Shown here one piece after another: positions 53,879 through 62,200 of a stretch of 64,000 bases of DNA. A model generated the notes under the pieces. That model did no database searches. It saw only the letters and a list, made by a program, of their open reading frames with translations, and had not been told where the DNA came from. The stretch is from Bordetella genomosp. 8 (GTDB lineage Bacteria > Pseudomonadota > Gammaproteobacteria > Burkholderiales > Burkholderiaceae_B): contig NZ_CP021108.1 of NCBI RefSeq assembly GCF_002119685.1, positions 744,001 through 808,000 on the forward strand. The letters are read 5' to 3'. Each line of letters starts with the position of its first letter. The stretch's first letter is position 1. Position numbers and translations under genes: made by a program.

Positions 53879-54131
53879 GGTTCAGGCTCCAGTCAGTGGT
53901 CCCACGTGCGCCGCGGTGCGACAGGGGGATGCGGCGCGTTGCCGCCAGACCTTAATGCCTTGCGCCGATTGCCGCAACCGTCGCCGCCTGGATCGCCGCG
54001 GTGCGGGATGCCCGGCGCCGCGGGCCGCCGGCAGCGGCACGGCCCGCAGCGGTTAAGCTAGGCCGTGGCGGCGTTCGCGGCCAAGGCCAGGACCATCGTC
54101 GCCACGTCCATTCCAATAAGGAGACTAGTCG

Positions 54132-55106
54132 ATGAGATTCACTCTGTTGGTGGCTGCCTGCGCCATGGCGACGATGATGGCGGTGACGCCCGCCGCGGCG
54201 GACTATCCCGAAAGGCCGGTGACGCTCATCGTTCCCTATCCGGCGGGAGGAACGACGGACATCGCCGCCCGCGCCGTGGCGCAGGCGATGGCGCCTTTCC
54301 TTGGCCAGCCGCTGGTCGTGGATAACCGCGCCGGCGCGGGCGGAAACATCGGCATGGCCGTGGTCAAGCGCGCGCAGCCGGACGGCTACACGATAGGGAT
54401 GGGCACCATAGGCACGCAGGCCATCAACGAGTTCATCTACAAGGACATGGCCTACGACCCGGCCCAGGACTTCACGCCCTTGGCGCTGGTGTTCACGACG
54501 CCCAATGTGATCATGGTGCGCGCGGATTCCGGCATGAAAACGATGCAGGACCTGGTCGCTTACGCCAAGGGTAGCCGAGGCAAGCCGCTGACCTACGGTT
54601 CACCCGGGGTCGGCTCTTCCGTGCACCTGACGGGCGCCTACCTGGAGCAGATCGCCGGCATCGAGATGCTGCACGTCCCCTTTCGTGGTGTTGCCGCATC
54701 GATGCCCGCCCTGATCGGCGGGCAGATCGACGTGCTGCTGGATAACCTGCCCAGCGCGTTGGGACAGTTGAAGGATGGCACGCGGGTGCGGGCCCTGGCG
54801 GTCACCAGCGCGGAGCGCTCGCCATCGCTGCCTGACGTGCCGACGGTGTCGGATAGCGGCATCGGCAAGATGGACGTCACGGCATGGTTCGCGCTCTATG
54901 CGCCGGCGGGAATACCCGGCGCCGTTCGGGACAGGCTCATCACCGCCGCCCAGCAGGCGCTGCAGACCGACGCGGTGAAGGAGCAATTCCGTTCCGTGGG
55001 TGCGGTCCCGGGGCGGCTGGCGGGCCGGGACCTGGCGAACTTCGAGGACCAGGAGCGTCACCGCTGGGGTGAACTGGTCAAGGCGCGAGAGATCAACGCC
55101 AACTAG
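54132..55106 (+). CDS. Bug family tripartite tricarboxylate transporter receptor
   Basis: This is a 324-residue periplasmic receptor with a short signal (CAMATMMAVTPAAA), YPERPVTLIVPYPAGGTTD, VDNRAGAGGNIG and FRGVAASMPALIGGQ. An AAGGAG site lies upstream of the ATG. It stands alone: the gene before it is divergent and the Hsp70 gene converges on it. Orphan Bug receptors of this kind are abundant in Bordetella and often share one membrane pair encoded elsewhere. Confidence 0.92.
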   Translation: MRFTLLVAACAMATMMAVTPAAADYPERPVTLIVPYPAGGTTDIAARAVAQAMAPFLGQPLVVDNRAGAGGNIGMAVVKRAQPDGYTIGMGTIGTQAINEFIYKDMAYDPAQDFTPLALVFTTPNVIMVRADSGMKTMQDLVAYAKGSRGKPLTYGSPGVGSSVHLTGAYLEQIAGIEMLHVPFRGVAASMPALIGGQIDVLLDNLPSALGQLKDGTRVRALAVTSAERSPSLPDVPTVSDSGIGKMDVTAWFALYAPAGIPGAVRDRLITAAQQALQTDAVKEQFRSVGAVPGRLAGRDLANFEDQERHRWGELVKAREINAN

Positions 55107-55134
55107 CCGCAATAGCCGGGGTCGGGACCGCGCG

Positions 55135-55186
55135 CAATCGCCGGGTGCAACAGCCGTGTTCAATCGCCGGGATCAATAACCGAACT
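55135..55186. repeat. Imperfect 13-bp tandem repeat at the end of the Hsp70 gene
   Basis: Four consecutive 13-bp units begin with CAAT or CAAC: CAATCGCCGGGTG, CAACAGCCGTGTT, CAATCGCCGGGAT and CAATAACCGAACT. The last unit runs into the 3' end of the Hsp70 gene. A related CAATAGCCGGGG lies at 55110. It may be a small decaying minisatellite. Confidence 0.5.
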
Positions 55187-56441
55187 TGCGGGCGGCATCC
55201 AGCGCCAGTCCGGCGCCGATGCTGCCGAACAGGTCGCCTTCCACGCTACGCGCTTCCGGCAGCAGCGCGGCGATGCGCTCGCGCAGGCAGGAGACGCGGC
55301 TCGAACCGCCGGTGAAGAACACGGTGTCGATCGCCGCGCTGCCCACCGTCGCATCGCGCAACAGCGCGGCGACGGTATCTTCGATGCGGGCGATCAGCGG
55401 CGCCGTCGCGTGGTCCAGTTCGGGTCGTGTGACGTCCAGCATGCGGCCCGGTGCGATGCGGTCCAGGCTGGCTCGCGCCAGCGGCGCATCGGACAACTCG
55501 ATCTTGGTTTTTTCCACCTGCAGGGACAGCCAATGGCCAGCGCGCTCCTTGACGAGCTTGAGCAGCAGCTCGACCTTGTCGCGCTCCGCGGCATTGGCGC
55601 GGATGTATGAAAGCGTCTCCTGGGCCTTGTTGGTATAGGCGAAGTTGATCGTGTGCCAGGAAGCAAGATTGGAGTACTGCGTTGAAGGCACGTCCTTGCC
55701 GTTGCGCAGCTTGCTGCCCAAGCCCAGCAGCGGCATGAAGGCGGCCAGGTTCAGGTGCCGGTCGAAATCGCCGCCGCCGATGTGCACGCCGCCATGGGCC
55801 AGGATGTCCTGCTTGCGGTCGGCCTGGCCGGCGCGCTTCGGTCCCAGCCGGATCAGGGAAAAGTCGGACGTGCCGCCGCCGATGTCGACCACCAGCACCA
55901 GTTCTTCGCGGCCGATCTGCGACTCGTAGTCGAAGGCGGCGGCGAGTGGTTCATATTGGAAGGCGATGTGTTCGAAACCCACGGCGGCGGCGATTTCGCC
56001 CAATGTGTCCTGGGCGCTTTGGTCCGCCGCTTCGTCGCCATCGACGAAAAAGGCCGGGCGGCCCATCACCACCGACGTGAACGCGCGACCGGCGGCCTGC
56101 TCGGCGCGCGCCTTCAATTGCGCGATGAAGTGGGTCAGCAGCACGCGGAAGGGGACGCCACGGCCACGGATCTCCGTATGGCCGTCGATCAGGGAGCTGC
56201 CCAGCAGGTTCTTCATGGCGCGCATCAGGCGGCCTTCATAGCCGGCCAGATAGTCTTCCAGCGCGGCGCGGCCATAGCTGATGGTGCTGTCTTCTTCATG
56301 GAAGAAGATGGCGGACGGCATGGTCGGTTGGCCGTCTTCCAGCGGCAGCAGGGGCGATGCGCCCGGCCGGTGCCAGCCTACCGCGGAATTGGAAGTGCCG
56401 AAGTCGATGCCGCAGGCGACGGCGGGAGTGGAACGAGTCAT
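55173..56441 (-). CDS. Short Hsp70-family ATPase (YegD-like)
   Basis: The 422-residue protein has the actin/Hsp70 nucleotide motifs: CGIDFGTSNSAVG at the N-terminus, VVDIGGGTSDFSL near residue 200, and VFFTGGSSRVSCL near the C-terminus. It ends directly after the ATPase domain, so the substrate-binding domain and lid of DnaK are absent. This matches YegD-type proteins of unknown client. The start at 56441 is family-consistent; the frame stays open upstream over the MFS gene, but that part is shadow. Confidence 0.88.
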   Translation of the reverse strand: MTRSTPAVACGIDFGTSNSAVGWHRPGASPLLPLEDGQPTMPSAIFFHEEDSTISYGRAALEDYLAGYEGRLMRAMKNLLGSSLIDGHTEIRGRGVPFRVLLTHFIAQLKARAEQAAGRAFTSVVMGRPAFFVDGDEAADQSAQDTLGEIAAAVGFEHIAFQYEPLAAAFDYESQIGREELVLVVDIGGGTSDFSLIRLGPKRAGQADRKQDILAHGGVHIGGGDFDRHLNLAAFMPLLGLGSKLRNGKDVPSTQYSNLASWHTINFAYTNKAQETLSYIRANAAERDKVELLLKLVKERAGHWLSLQVEKTKIELSDAPLARASLDRIAPGRMLDVTRPELDHATAPLIARIEDTVAALLRDATVGSAAIDTVFFTGGSSRVSCLRERIAALLPEARSVEGDLFGSIGAGLALDAARKFGY

Positions 56442-56488
56442 GAAATGCGCGCGCCCCGCGTTGGCGGGCGCGGGGCGCGATCCGGGTG

Positions 56489-57709
56489 TCAAAGCGGCAT
56501 TGTACGGGTCCGTGCCCACAGCGCGAGCGACCCGAGCGACACGCCGCCCAGGACCAGGAACGCGGTCGGGTAGCCGAAATGCTGCGCCATCACGCCGCCC
56601 AGCGTGGCGCTCAGCGCCGCGCCGATGGCCTGCACCGTCATGACCATGCCCTGGCCGACGTTGACGCGGCCGGTGCCTTGCAGCAGGCGCACGACCAGCG
56701 CCGGCACGGCGACGCTCTGCAAGCCGGCGCCGATGCCGTCCAGCGCCTGCACCGGCCACACGGCCCAGGCGTCGATGAAGCAGGCGGCCAGGAGCCCGCG
56801 CAGCGGCAGCGCCAGGAAAGTGATGAGCATGACGGCCCAGTAGCCGATGCGCCGTATCAGCGCGTTGGCGACCAGCGCGGCAACGACCATGACCAGTTGC
56901 GCGACGACGATGGTCTGCGCGGTGAAGGCGCTGGGATCGCCCTTGTGAGCGCCCACCACGGCGAGTCCGAACAGGGGCAGCATGGCGGCATTGCCCAGAT
57001 GGAACAGGGCGAGCGCCATGGCAAGCAGCAGCAGGGGCCGGTTCTTCGCCAGTTCGCGCAAGCCGCTGGCATGCCCGGGTCCGGGGGCCGCATGTGCATG
57101 CGCATCCGCATCCGCAGACGCACCCGCGGGCGACGCCGGGCTTAGACCCCGCGCGCTGTCGTGGTCGATCGAGTCGGCGCGCAGGAGCAGGGTGGCAACG
57201 ATCGTCATCAGCCCGAAGACGCCCGCCAGCGCGAACACGGCGCCAAAGCCGAACTGCCAGCCCAGCAGGCCGGACAGGCCCGCGCCCACGACGTTGCCGG
57301 CGTGATTCGCCACCTGGTTGCGGCCGATCTGCCGTCCGAAGCCATGCTCGCGGACGATGCCCAGCGTCACCCCCGCCACCGCCGGACCCAGCGCGGCGCC
57401 GGCCACGCCGGTGATGACCTGCGAAGCGGCGACCGTCCAGTAGCCTTGCGACAACCATAAGGCCAGCGAGCCCAGGGTGGTCAGCAAGGATGCCGCGACG
57501 ATCAGCGCACGCTTGCGGCGCGTCGCATCGACAAGGGCGCCCGCTGGAGAAGTCGCCAGCATGCCCGCGATGCCGCCCAGGGTCATCATCGCGCCTATGG
57601 CGTCGGGGCGCCAACCCTGCGCCTGCAGGAACACGCCCAGGAACGGGCCGAGTCCCGCCTGCACGTCGGCCATGAAGAAGTTCAGCGCTTCGAGTTTGTA
57701 CTGGCGCAT
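56489..57709 (-). CDS. MFS transporter with His-rich central loop
   Basis: The 406-residue carrier has about 12 helices, the MFS motif GALVDATRRKRALIV, and a long central loop holding Asp/Ala/His repeats (SADADAHAHAAPGPGHASG), which might bind metal or be disordered. It follows the two repeated-domain proteins of the sigma-54 module on the same strand, with a 45-nt gap to the nearest, and may be expressed with them. The substrate is unknown. Confidence 0.85.
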   Translation of the reverse strand: MRQYKLEALNFFMADVQAGLGPFLGVFLQAQGWRPDAIGAMMTLGGIAGMLATSPAGALVDATRRKRALIVAASLLTTLGSLALWLSQGYWTVAASQVITGVAGAALGPAVAGVTLGIVREHGFGRQIGRNQVANHAGNVVGAGLSGLLGWQFGFGAVFALAGVFGLMTIVATLLLRADSIDHDSARGLSPASPAGASADADAHAHAAPGPGHASGLRELAKNRPLLLLAMALALFHLGNAAMLPLFGLAVVGAHKGDPSAFTAQTIVVAQLVMVVAALVANALIRRIGYWAVMLITFLALPLRGLLAACFIDAWAVWPVQALDGIGAGLQSVAVPALVVRLLQGTGRVNVGQGMVMTVQAIGAALSATLGGVMAQHFGYPTAFLVLGGVSLGSLALWARTRTMPL

Positions 57710-57754
57710 CTGGCGGCCCTGGCGATCCCGGCGGTATGGGCGCGATCGTGGCGG

Positions 57755-58309
57755 TCAGGAGGCCACGTCGACGAGTTCGGCGATGGCGTCGACCTCGAGC
57801 GCGCATCCGTGCCGGTTGCGCACGCCGTGTCCCCATGCCTGTACATGCGTGCCTGGCGTCAGGTATTCCGAAAACCGCGCCGCGGTATCGGGCGGCATGA
57901 GCAGCGCGGTGCCATCGGCCAGCAGGGCGCCGCGCAACTCGCCCCTGGCGCCGAACAGGTGCAGCACGACTTCGCCGCTGGCCTCCATTTCCCGGTGTTC
58001 CCGATGCGGCTTGTGATGCTTGTCGCGGTCGTGGCGCGGACCTTCATCGAGTATGGTCTTGCCGTCCGGCCCCGAAAGCGCCACCGCCACTAGCATGTCG
58101 GCGCCGCGTGGCTTCACGCCGCTGACGCTTATCTTGTCGCCGACGGCGATGTGGCGCGCGACCTGGCCGGAAAGATGCGGCGGAAAGTGGACCTGGCGAC
58201 GCCGCCGGGAACCGAGGATCAGGCCATCCAGTTCGCCGTGCGGGTTGATGAGAAAGCGGCTGACTGTTCCGCGCCATTGCGGCAAGCCGTCGGGGTCGAT
58301 CCAATGCAT
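57755..58309 (-). CDS. Repeated-domain protein, cytoplasmic paralogue
   Basis: This 184-residue protein has no export signal. It contains two copies of a module of about 65 residues. The first covers residues 13-75 (GTVSRFLINPHGELDGLIL, FPPHLS, GDKISVSG). The second covers residues 111-178 (GEVVLHLFGARGELRGALL, MPPDTAARF, GTHVQAWG). A His/Lys/Asp-rich linker separates them. The same module occurs twice in the exported protein encoded next to it (58397-59146). An OB-like beta fold is my guess. I recognise no named family. Confidence 0.72.
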   Translation of the reverse strand: MHWIDPDGLPQWRGTVSRFLINPHGELDGLILGSRRRRQVHFPPHLSGQVARHIAVGDKISVSGVKPRGADMLVAVALSGPDGKTILDEGPRHDRDKHHKPHREHREMEASGEVVLHLFGARGELRGALLADGTALLMPPDTAARFSEYLTPGTHVQAWGHGVRNRHGCALEVDAIAELVDVAS

Positions 58310-58325
58310 GTTGCTTATCCTGGCA

Positions 58326-58362
58326 GTATCGAGAAAGAAGCGCCCGCCATGTTGCGCGGGCG
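58326..58362 (-). terminator. Intrinsic terminator-like hairpin after the exported repeat protein
   Basis: CGCCCGC (58341-58347) pairs with GCGGGCG (58356-58362), and on the minus strand the stem is followed by CTTCTTTCTCG. It lies 34 nt after the stop codon at 58397, so read-through to the cytoplasmic paralogue would be partial. Confidence 0.5.
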
Positions 58363-58396
58363 ACCAAGGGATGTTGTCGAGGGTAGATGGAGGCGA

Positions 58397-59146
58397 TCAG
58401 GGGGCCGGCGGGGCACGGTCGTAAAGCCGGACTTCGTTGCCCGGCATGCCGAACGACGTCGCCTGCAGCGCCGTGCCGTACTGATTGCGCATGCCGTAGC
58501 CTTGCGCGGAGACATCCGCGCCGGCGCGCAGCAGATCCGTGAATTGCCGCGCGTCGGGTGGCGCCAGCTTGATGACCGTGCCGTCGGCCAGGATCACTCC
58601 GTCGGGTTCACCGCGCGGCGCGGTCGTGACATAGGCCACGCGTCCCTGGGCGCTAAGCTGCGACAGCCGGGCGCTGCGGGATCCTGGCGGCAAGGGCGGG
58701 TTGCCGGGCGCCGGTGGACGATCGACCAGGGTGCGGCCATTGTTCGTATCGACGATGCGTTCGGCCTTGACGTTCCCGCTCCCGTCCTTCCTGCCGCTGA
58801 TCTGCACGCCATCGCCGGGGCGGACCATCGCGGTCAACTCCGCGCTCAGATGCGGCGGAAAGCGCACGAAGACGCCGTCCGTGCTCAGGAAGCCCTCCAC
58901 GTCGCCGTCAGGGTTGGGGATGAATCGCGAGACGGTGGCCTGTGTCGTCACCAGCGTGCCGTCATCGGGCAGTGGGCCGGGTTCGGGACCGAAGCCGATT
59001 CGTGGTGGCGGCGGCGGGGGCTGGCTCACGTCAGGTGGCGTTTGCGCCGCGTTCGTGGCGCAAACCGCAAGCAGCGCGGCCAGGCCCAGGGCACGGACGG
59101 AAAGACGGCTCGCGCGTTTGATGGGGCTTATCGATGTCGATGGCAT
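58397..59146 (-). CDS. Exported repeated-domain protein under sigma-54 control
   Basis: The 249-residue protein has an N-terminal signal (LSVRALGLAALLAVCATNA), a proline-rich linker (QPPPPPPRIG), and two related modules. One covers about residues 70-140 (ATVSRFIPNPDGDVEGFLS, RFPPHLSAEL, GDGVQISG); the other covers about residues 170-235 (GRVAYVTTAPRGEPDGVIL, LAPPDARQF, GADVSAQG). ATG 59146 has GGAG upstream. A canonical -24/-12 promoter is 31 nt ahead of it and a strong palindrome lies further up, so it is the likely output of the NtrC-type system. Function unknown. Confidence 0.8.
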   Translation of the reverse strand: MPSTSISPIKRASRLSVRALGLAALLAVCATNAAQTPPDVSQPPPPPPRIGFGPEPGPLPDDGTLVTTQATVSRFIPNPDGDVEGFLSTDGVFVRFPPHLSAELTAMVRPGDGVQISGRKDGSGNVKAERIVDTNNGRTLVDRPPAPGNPPLPPGSRSARLSQLSAQGRVAYVTTAPRGEPDGVILADGTVIKLAPPDARQFTDLLRAGADVSAQGYGMRNQYGTALQATSFGMPGNEVRLYDRAPPAP

Positions 59147-59176
59147 GATCCACTCCGTTGTTCGATATGGAGTGAT

Positions 59177-59193
59177 ATGCAAAGCCTGTGCCA
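59177..59193 (-). promoter_or_regulatory. Sigma-54 (-24/-12) promoter
   Basis: On the minus strand the sequence reads TGGCACAGGCTTTGCAT. It matches the RpoN consensus TGGCAC-N5-TTGC(A/T) at every conserved base, with the GG and GC elements at the required spacing. The predicted start of transcription is near 59167, about 20 nt before the exported protein's ATG. Confidence 0.85.
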
Positions 59194-59245
59194 TGTGCGC
59201 CGCACGGGGAGGCCTGCAGGCAAATGCCGCAAGCGGCCCGCCAAT

Positions 59246-59286
59246 CTGTCAAGCGATCCGACACCGGGTGTCGGATTCCCTGACAG
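59246..59286 (-). promoter_or_regulatory. Enhancer-like dyad for the NtrC-type regulator
   Basis: ATCCGACACC (59256-59265) and GGTGTCGGAT (59267-59276) form a perfect 10-bp inverted repeat around one G. Outer arms CTGTCA (59246) and TGACAG (59281) are centred on the same base, giving a 41-bp dyad with 17 of 20 matching arm positions. The centre is about 100 bp upstream of the sigma-54 start site, the usual place for an NtrC-family enhancer. Confidence 0.75.
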
Positions 59287-59297
59287 TTGTTCTGTCG

Positions 59298-60686
59298 TCA
59301 GCCGCCGTCGCTGCTGTCGGTGCCGGTTATGCTCAGATTGGCGAGACGGCTGTACAGCGATTGGCGGCTGATGCCGAGCCTGCGCGCGGCTTCGGCGCGG
59401 TTGCCATGGGCCAGCTCCAGCGCGCGATGAATCAGGGCGCGTTCGATCCGGGCCAAGGCGTCGTTGAGCGGCAGGTCGAGTAGCGCGGAAGGAATCGCGT
59501 CGGCCGTATCGGCCGTTGTCTCGTGCAGGAAGGCGAAGTCGTCGCGGGTCAGCGTCGCCCCGGGCGCCATCGCGCTGGCCCGCTCCATGGCGTTCGCCAG
59601 CTCCCTGACGTTGCCCGGCCACGTGTAGGTGGCCAGCAGCCGCTGCGCCTCGGTGGAAAGGTGTTTGCGCTGGGGCGCGGGCGCCCGGGTCGACAGGAAA
59701 TGCTCGGCGAGCGGCAGGATATCCGCCACGCGTTCGCGCAAGGGCGGCATGTGCAGGGGGATCACGTTCAGCCGGTACAGCAGGTCCTCGCGGAACGTGC
59801 CGGCGGTCACCATGGCCGCCAGGTCGCGGTGCGTCGCCGCCACGATGCGCACGTCGATGGCCACCCGGCGTGCGGTGCCCAGCGGCGTGACCTGCCGTTC
59901 CTGCAGCACGCGCAGCAGCTTCGCCTGCATCGCGAGCGGCATATCGCCGATCTCGTCCAGGAACAGCGTGCCGCCGTTCGCTTCCTCGAAACGTCCGCCG
60001 CGCTCGGCGTGCGCGCCGGTGAAAGCGCCCTTGCCATGGCCGAACAGTTCGCTTTCCAGCAGGCCTTCCGGGATGGCCGCGCAATTCACCGTCACGAAAG
60101 GCCGGGCGGCGCGCGCGGACTCACGGTGCAGCAGCCGTGCGGCCACTTCCTTGCCGGTTCCCGTTTCGCCCGTGATGAGGACCGTCGAGTTCGTGCCCGC
60201 GGCGCGGCCCAGGCGCTTCTGCACTTCGCGCATGGCGGCGCTCACGCCTAGCAGTTGCGGTTCGTTCGAGGCGGCCTCCTCGGCGAAGGGCGCGTGGGCC
60301 GTGGCGGCCGCCGCGGGATGCGAGGCGACCATGCGTGCGAGCAGGGCGGCAATCTCGGCGCGGCCGACGGGCTTGGTCAGATGCTCGAAGGCGCCCAGGC
60401 GCATGGCCCCTATCGTATTGGCGCTGGTGGCATGGGCGGTCAGCATGACGACGGGAACGTGTTCCAGGCCGGGCCGGGCGCGCAGCGCCTCCAGCACGGC
60501 GAGGCCGTCGTCCCCCGGCAGGCGGAAGTCCAGGAAGATGCAGTCGGGAGCCATGCCGTCCCGCAGGCGTTCGAATGCCTCGGCGCCGTCGCGGGCCTCG
60601 ACTGGCGCGTGGCCGCAATCCTGTATGGTTTCGGCCAGGCCTTCGCGGAAGGCATCGTCGTCGTCGATGATCAGTACGGTCGCCAT
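59298..60686 (-). CDS. Sigma-54-dependent response regulator (NtrC family)
   Basis: The 462-residue protein has a receiver domain (phospho-acceptor Asp53, Lys105), an AAA+ domain with Walker A GETGTGKE (Lys179) and the sigma-54 contact loop GAFTGA at 220-225, and a C-terminal Fis-type helix-turn-helix (NRAEAARRLGISRQSLYSRL). All parts needed for activation are intact. It overlaps the kinase gene by 16 nt. The dyad and -24/-12 promoter directly downstream of this gene are the natural target. Confidence 0.95.
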   Translation of the reverse strand: MATVLIIDDDDAFREGLAETIQDCGHAPVEARDGAEAFERLRDGMAPDCIFLDFRLPGDDGLAVLEALRARPGLEHVPVVMLTAHATSANTIGAMRLGAFEHLTKPVGRAEIAALLARMVASHPAAAATAHAPFAEEAASNEPQLLGVSAAMREVQKRLGRAAGTNSTVLITGETGTGKEVAARLLHRESARAARPFVTVNCAAIPEGLLESELFGHGKGAFTGAHAERGGRFEEANGGTLFLDEIGDMPLAMQAKLLRVLQERQVTPLGTARRVAIDVRIVAATHRDLAAMVTAGTFREDLLYRLNVIPLHMPPLRERVADILPLAEHFLSTRAPAPQRKHLSTEAQRLLATYTWPGNVRELANAMERASAMAPGATLTRDDFAFLHETTADTADAIPSALLDLPLNDALARIERALIHRALELAHGNRAEAARRLGISRQSLYSRLANLSITGTDSSDGG

Positions 60687-62155
60687 GGCAGCTCGATGAT
60701 GAAACGGGTCGGCGTGGCCTCTTCCGCCAGCCAGGCGCCGCCGCGATGCGCCGCGGCGATTTCGCGAACGACCGCCAGGCCGAGTCCGGAGCCATCGGGC
60801 CGGCCCGTCACGAAGGGTTCGAAGATGCGTTCGCGCTCCGCCGGGCTGACGCCGGGCCCGTCGTCGATGACTTCGAGCCGGAGGCGCTCGCCGGCTTCGG
60901 TGCGGATGCCGTATGCGCGCAGCGTCACCTTGCCGCCGGCCGGCGCATGCCGCAGCGCGTTCGCGATCAGGTTATCCATGGCGCGCGCGAGTTGCGCGGG
61001 ATCGAAGACGGGCAGGGTCGCGCCGTCCATGGCGTCGACGTCCAGGGCGATGCCGCGGCTTTCCGCGCGCGGCTCGTGCGTATGGGCGACGTCCGCCAGC
61101 CAGGGGCGCAGATCGACCTCGCGCGGCTGCAGGTTGACCGGTTGCGTCAACGCCAGCAGGCTGGCGACCTGCGATTCGATACGGCCCACCTGTTCGATGA
61201 TGGTCCGCAGCGCGGCTTCGCGGCGCGCGCCGTCGCCGGCCAGCGCGTTTTCCGCCTTCAGGCGCATTGCGCCGACCGGATTGCGGATTTCGTGCGCGAT
61301 CTGCGCCGCCATTTTTCCCAGCGCGCCGAAGCGCTCCGCCTGGGTGAGCCGGGCGCTCAGGGCATTCGTTTCGCGTTGCAGCTGCTGGGCGCGTTCCACG
61401 TAGCGATTGAGGGCGTCTACGATCTGGTCCAGGTCCGGCTCGTCGAGCCGGCCCAGGGTCTTGCCTTGTTCGAACGCGCCGTTGGACGCCAGCGCCTGTT
61501 GCAGCCGCGTCAGGTTCCGCTTCCATCGCCGCAGGGCCAGCGCGACGAACAGGGCCAGCAGGACGATGACCGCCAGCATCGCCGACAGTACCGTGGTGGC
61601 GCGTTCCCCGTAGGGACCCAGCGGCGGCCGTGCCCGCGTCAGCGTCCAGGCCAGCAGCTTGTCCTGGCGCGGCACCGGGCATGCCACGGCGATCACGGCA
61701 TCCGCGCCGCTGGAAACGACATCGACCTGCGTCTCGCCGGCGCCGGCCGCTTTTTTCAGGGTGCGAAGGATCAGGGGTGTTTCGGCTTCCGGGATATCGC
61801 GCTTCAGCCCGCTGCCTTCATAGGTGGGGAAGGCATAGGCCAGGAAACCGTTGGCCGAACCGGTCGCCGCGGCCGCGCGCCAGAAACCGCCTTCTATGCC
61901 TTCCGCGCGCAGCAGGGCGAGGTCGAGCACCGCGTGCATCAGGTCCACGTTGATCGTGCCCGGCTCCTGCAGCGAAAGATCGTAGCGGGCCGCGACGGCG
62001 GCGCACGCGGCGTAGGCCTGCTGCCGCGCGACAGCGACGCGTTCGCTCAATGCGGACGACATCATGAGCCACACCGCGGCGCCCAGCAATCCGCACAGCC
62101 CGGCGACGAGTATCCACAGCGCGACGAGCTGGGTGGAGAACGACGGTCTGGGCAT
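60671..62155 (-). CDS. Sensor histidine kinase (NtrB-like output, membrane-bound)
   Basis: The 494-residue kinase has membrane helix 1 at residues 10-32, an extracytoplasmic sensor of about 150 residues, helix 2 at about 188-208, a HAMP-like linker, the phospho-acceptor His288 (AAQIAHEIRNPVGAM), and a catalytic domain with N, G1 and G2 boxes (NLIANALRHAP, DDGPGVSPAE, GSGLGLAVVREI). It signals to the co-transcribed NtrC-type regulator. The sensor domain has no motif I can name. Confidence 0.95.
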   Translation of the reverse strand: MPRPSFSTQLVALWILVAGLCGLLGAAVWLMMSSALSERVAVARQQAYAACAAVAARYDLSLQEPGTINVDLMHAVLDLALLRAEGIEGGFWRAAAATGSANGFLAYAFPTYEGSGLKRDIPEAETPLILRTLKKAAGAGETQVDVVSSGADAVIAVACPVPRQDKLLAWTLTRARPPLGPYGERATTVLSAMLAVIVLLALFVALALRRWKRNLTRLQQALASNGAFEQGKTLGRLDEPDLDQIVDALNRYVERAQQLQRETNALSARLTQAERFGALGKMAAQIAHEIRNPVGAMRLKAENALAGDGARREAALRTIIEQVGRIESQVASLLALTQPVNLQPREVDLRPWLADVAHTHEPRAESRGIALDVDAMDGATLPVFDPAQLARAMDNLIANALRHAPAGGKVTLRAYGIRTEAGERLRLEVIDDGPGVSPAERERIFEPFVTGRPDGSGLGLAVVREIAAAHRGGAWLAEEATPTRFIIELPWRPY

Positions 62156-62193
62156 GGCCGGCCTGCCTGAGGTGAGAGTGGCGCGCGCCGGTG

Positions 62194-62199
62194 ATTATA
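62194..62199 (-). promoter_or_regulatory. Possible -10 element of the kinase - regulator operon
   Basis: A perfect TATAAT reads on the minus strand within CTATAATCA, about 40 nt before the kinase ATG and just after the HAD gene's stop. The -35 region is poor. Confidence 0.4.
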
Positions 62200-62200
62200 G

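Noticed and set aside
56442..57836. Apparent fusion of the Hsp70 gene with an upstream extension
   Set aside because: The extension is the MFS gene read in another frame. The Hsp70 nucleotide motif begins right after the ATG at 56441.
58310..58396. Search for a second sigma-54 promoter before the cytoplasmic paralogue
   Set aside because: TGG and GCGC pairs occur but not with the required GG-to-GC spacing; no promoter is claimed.
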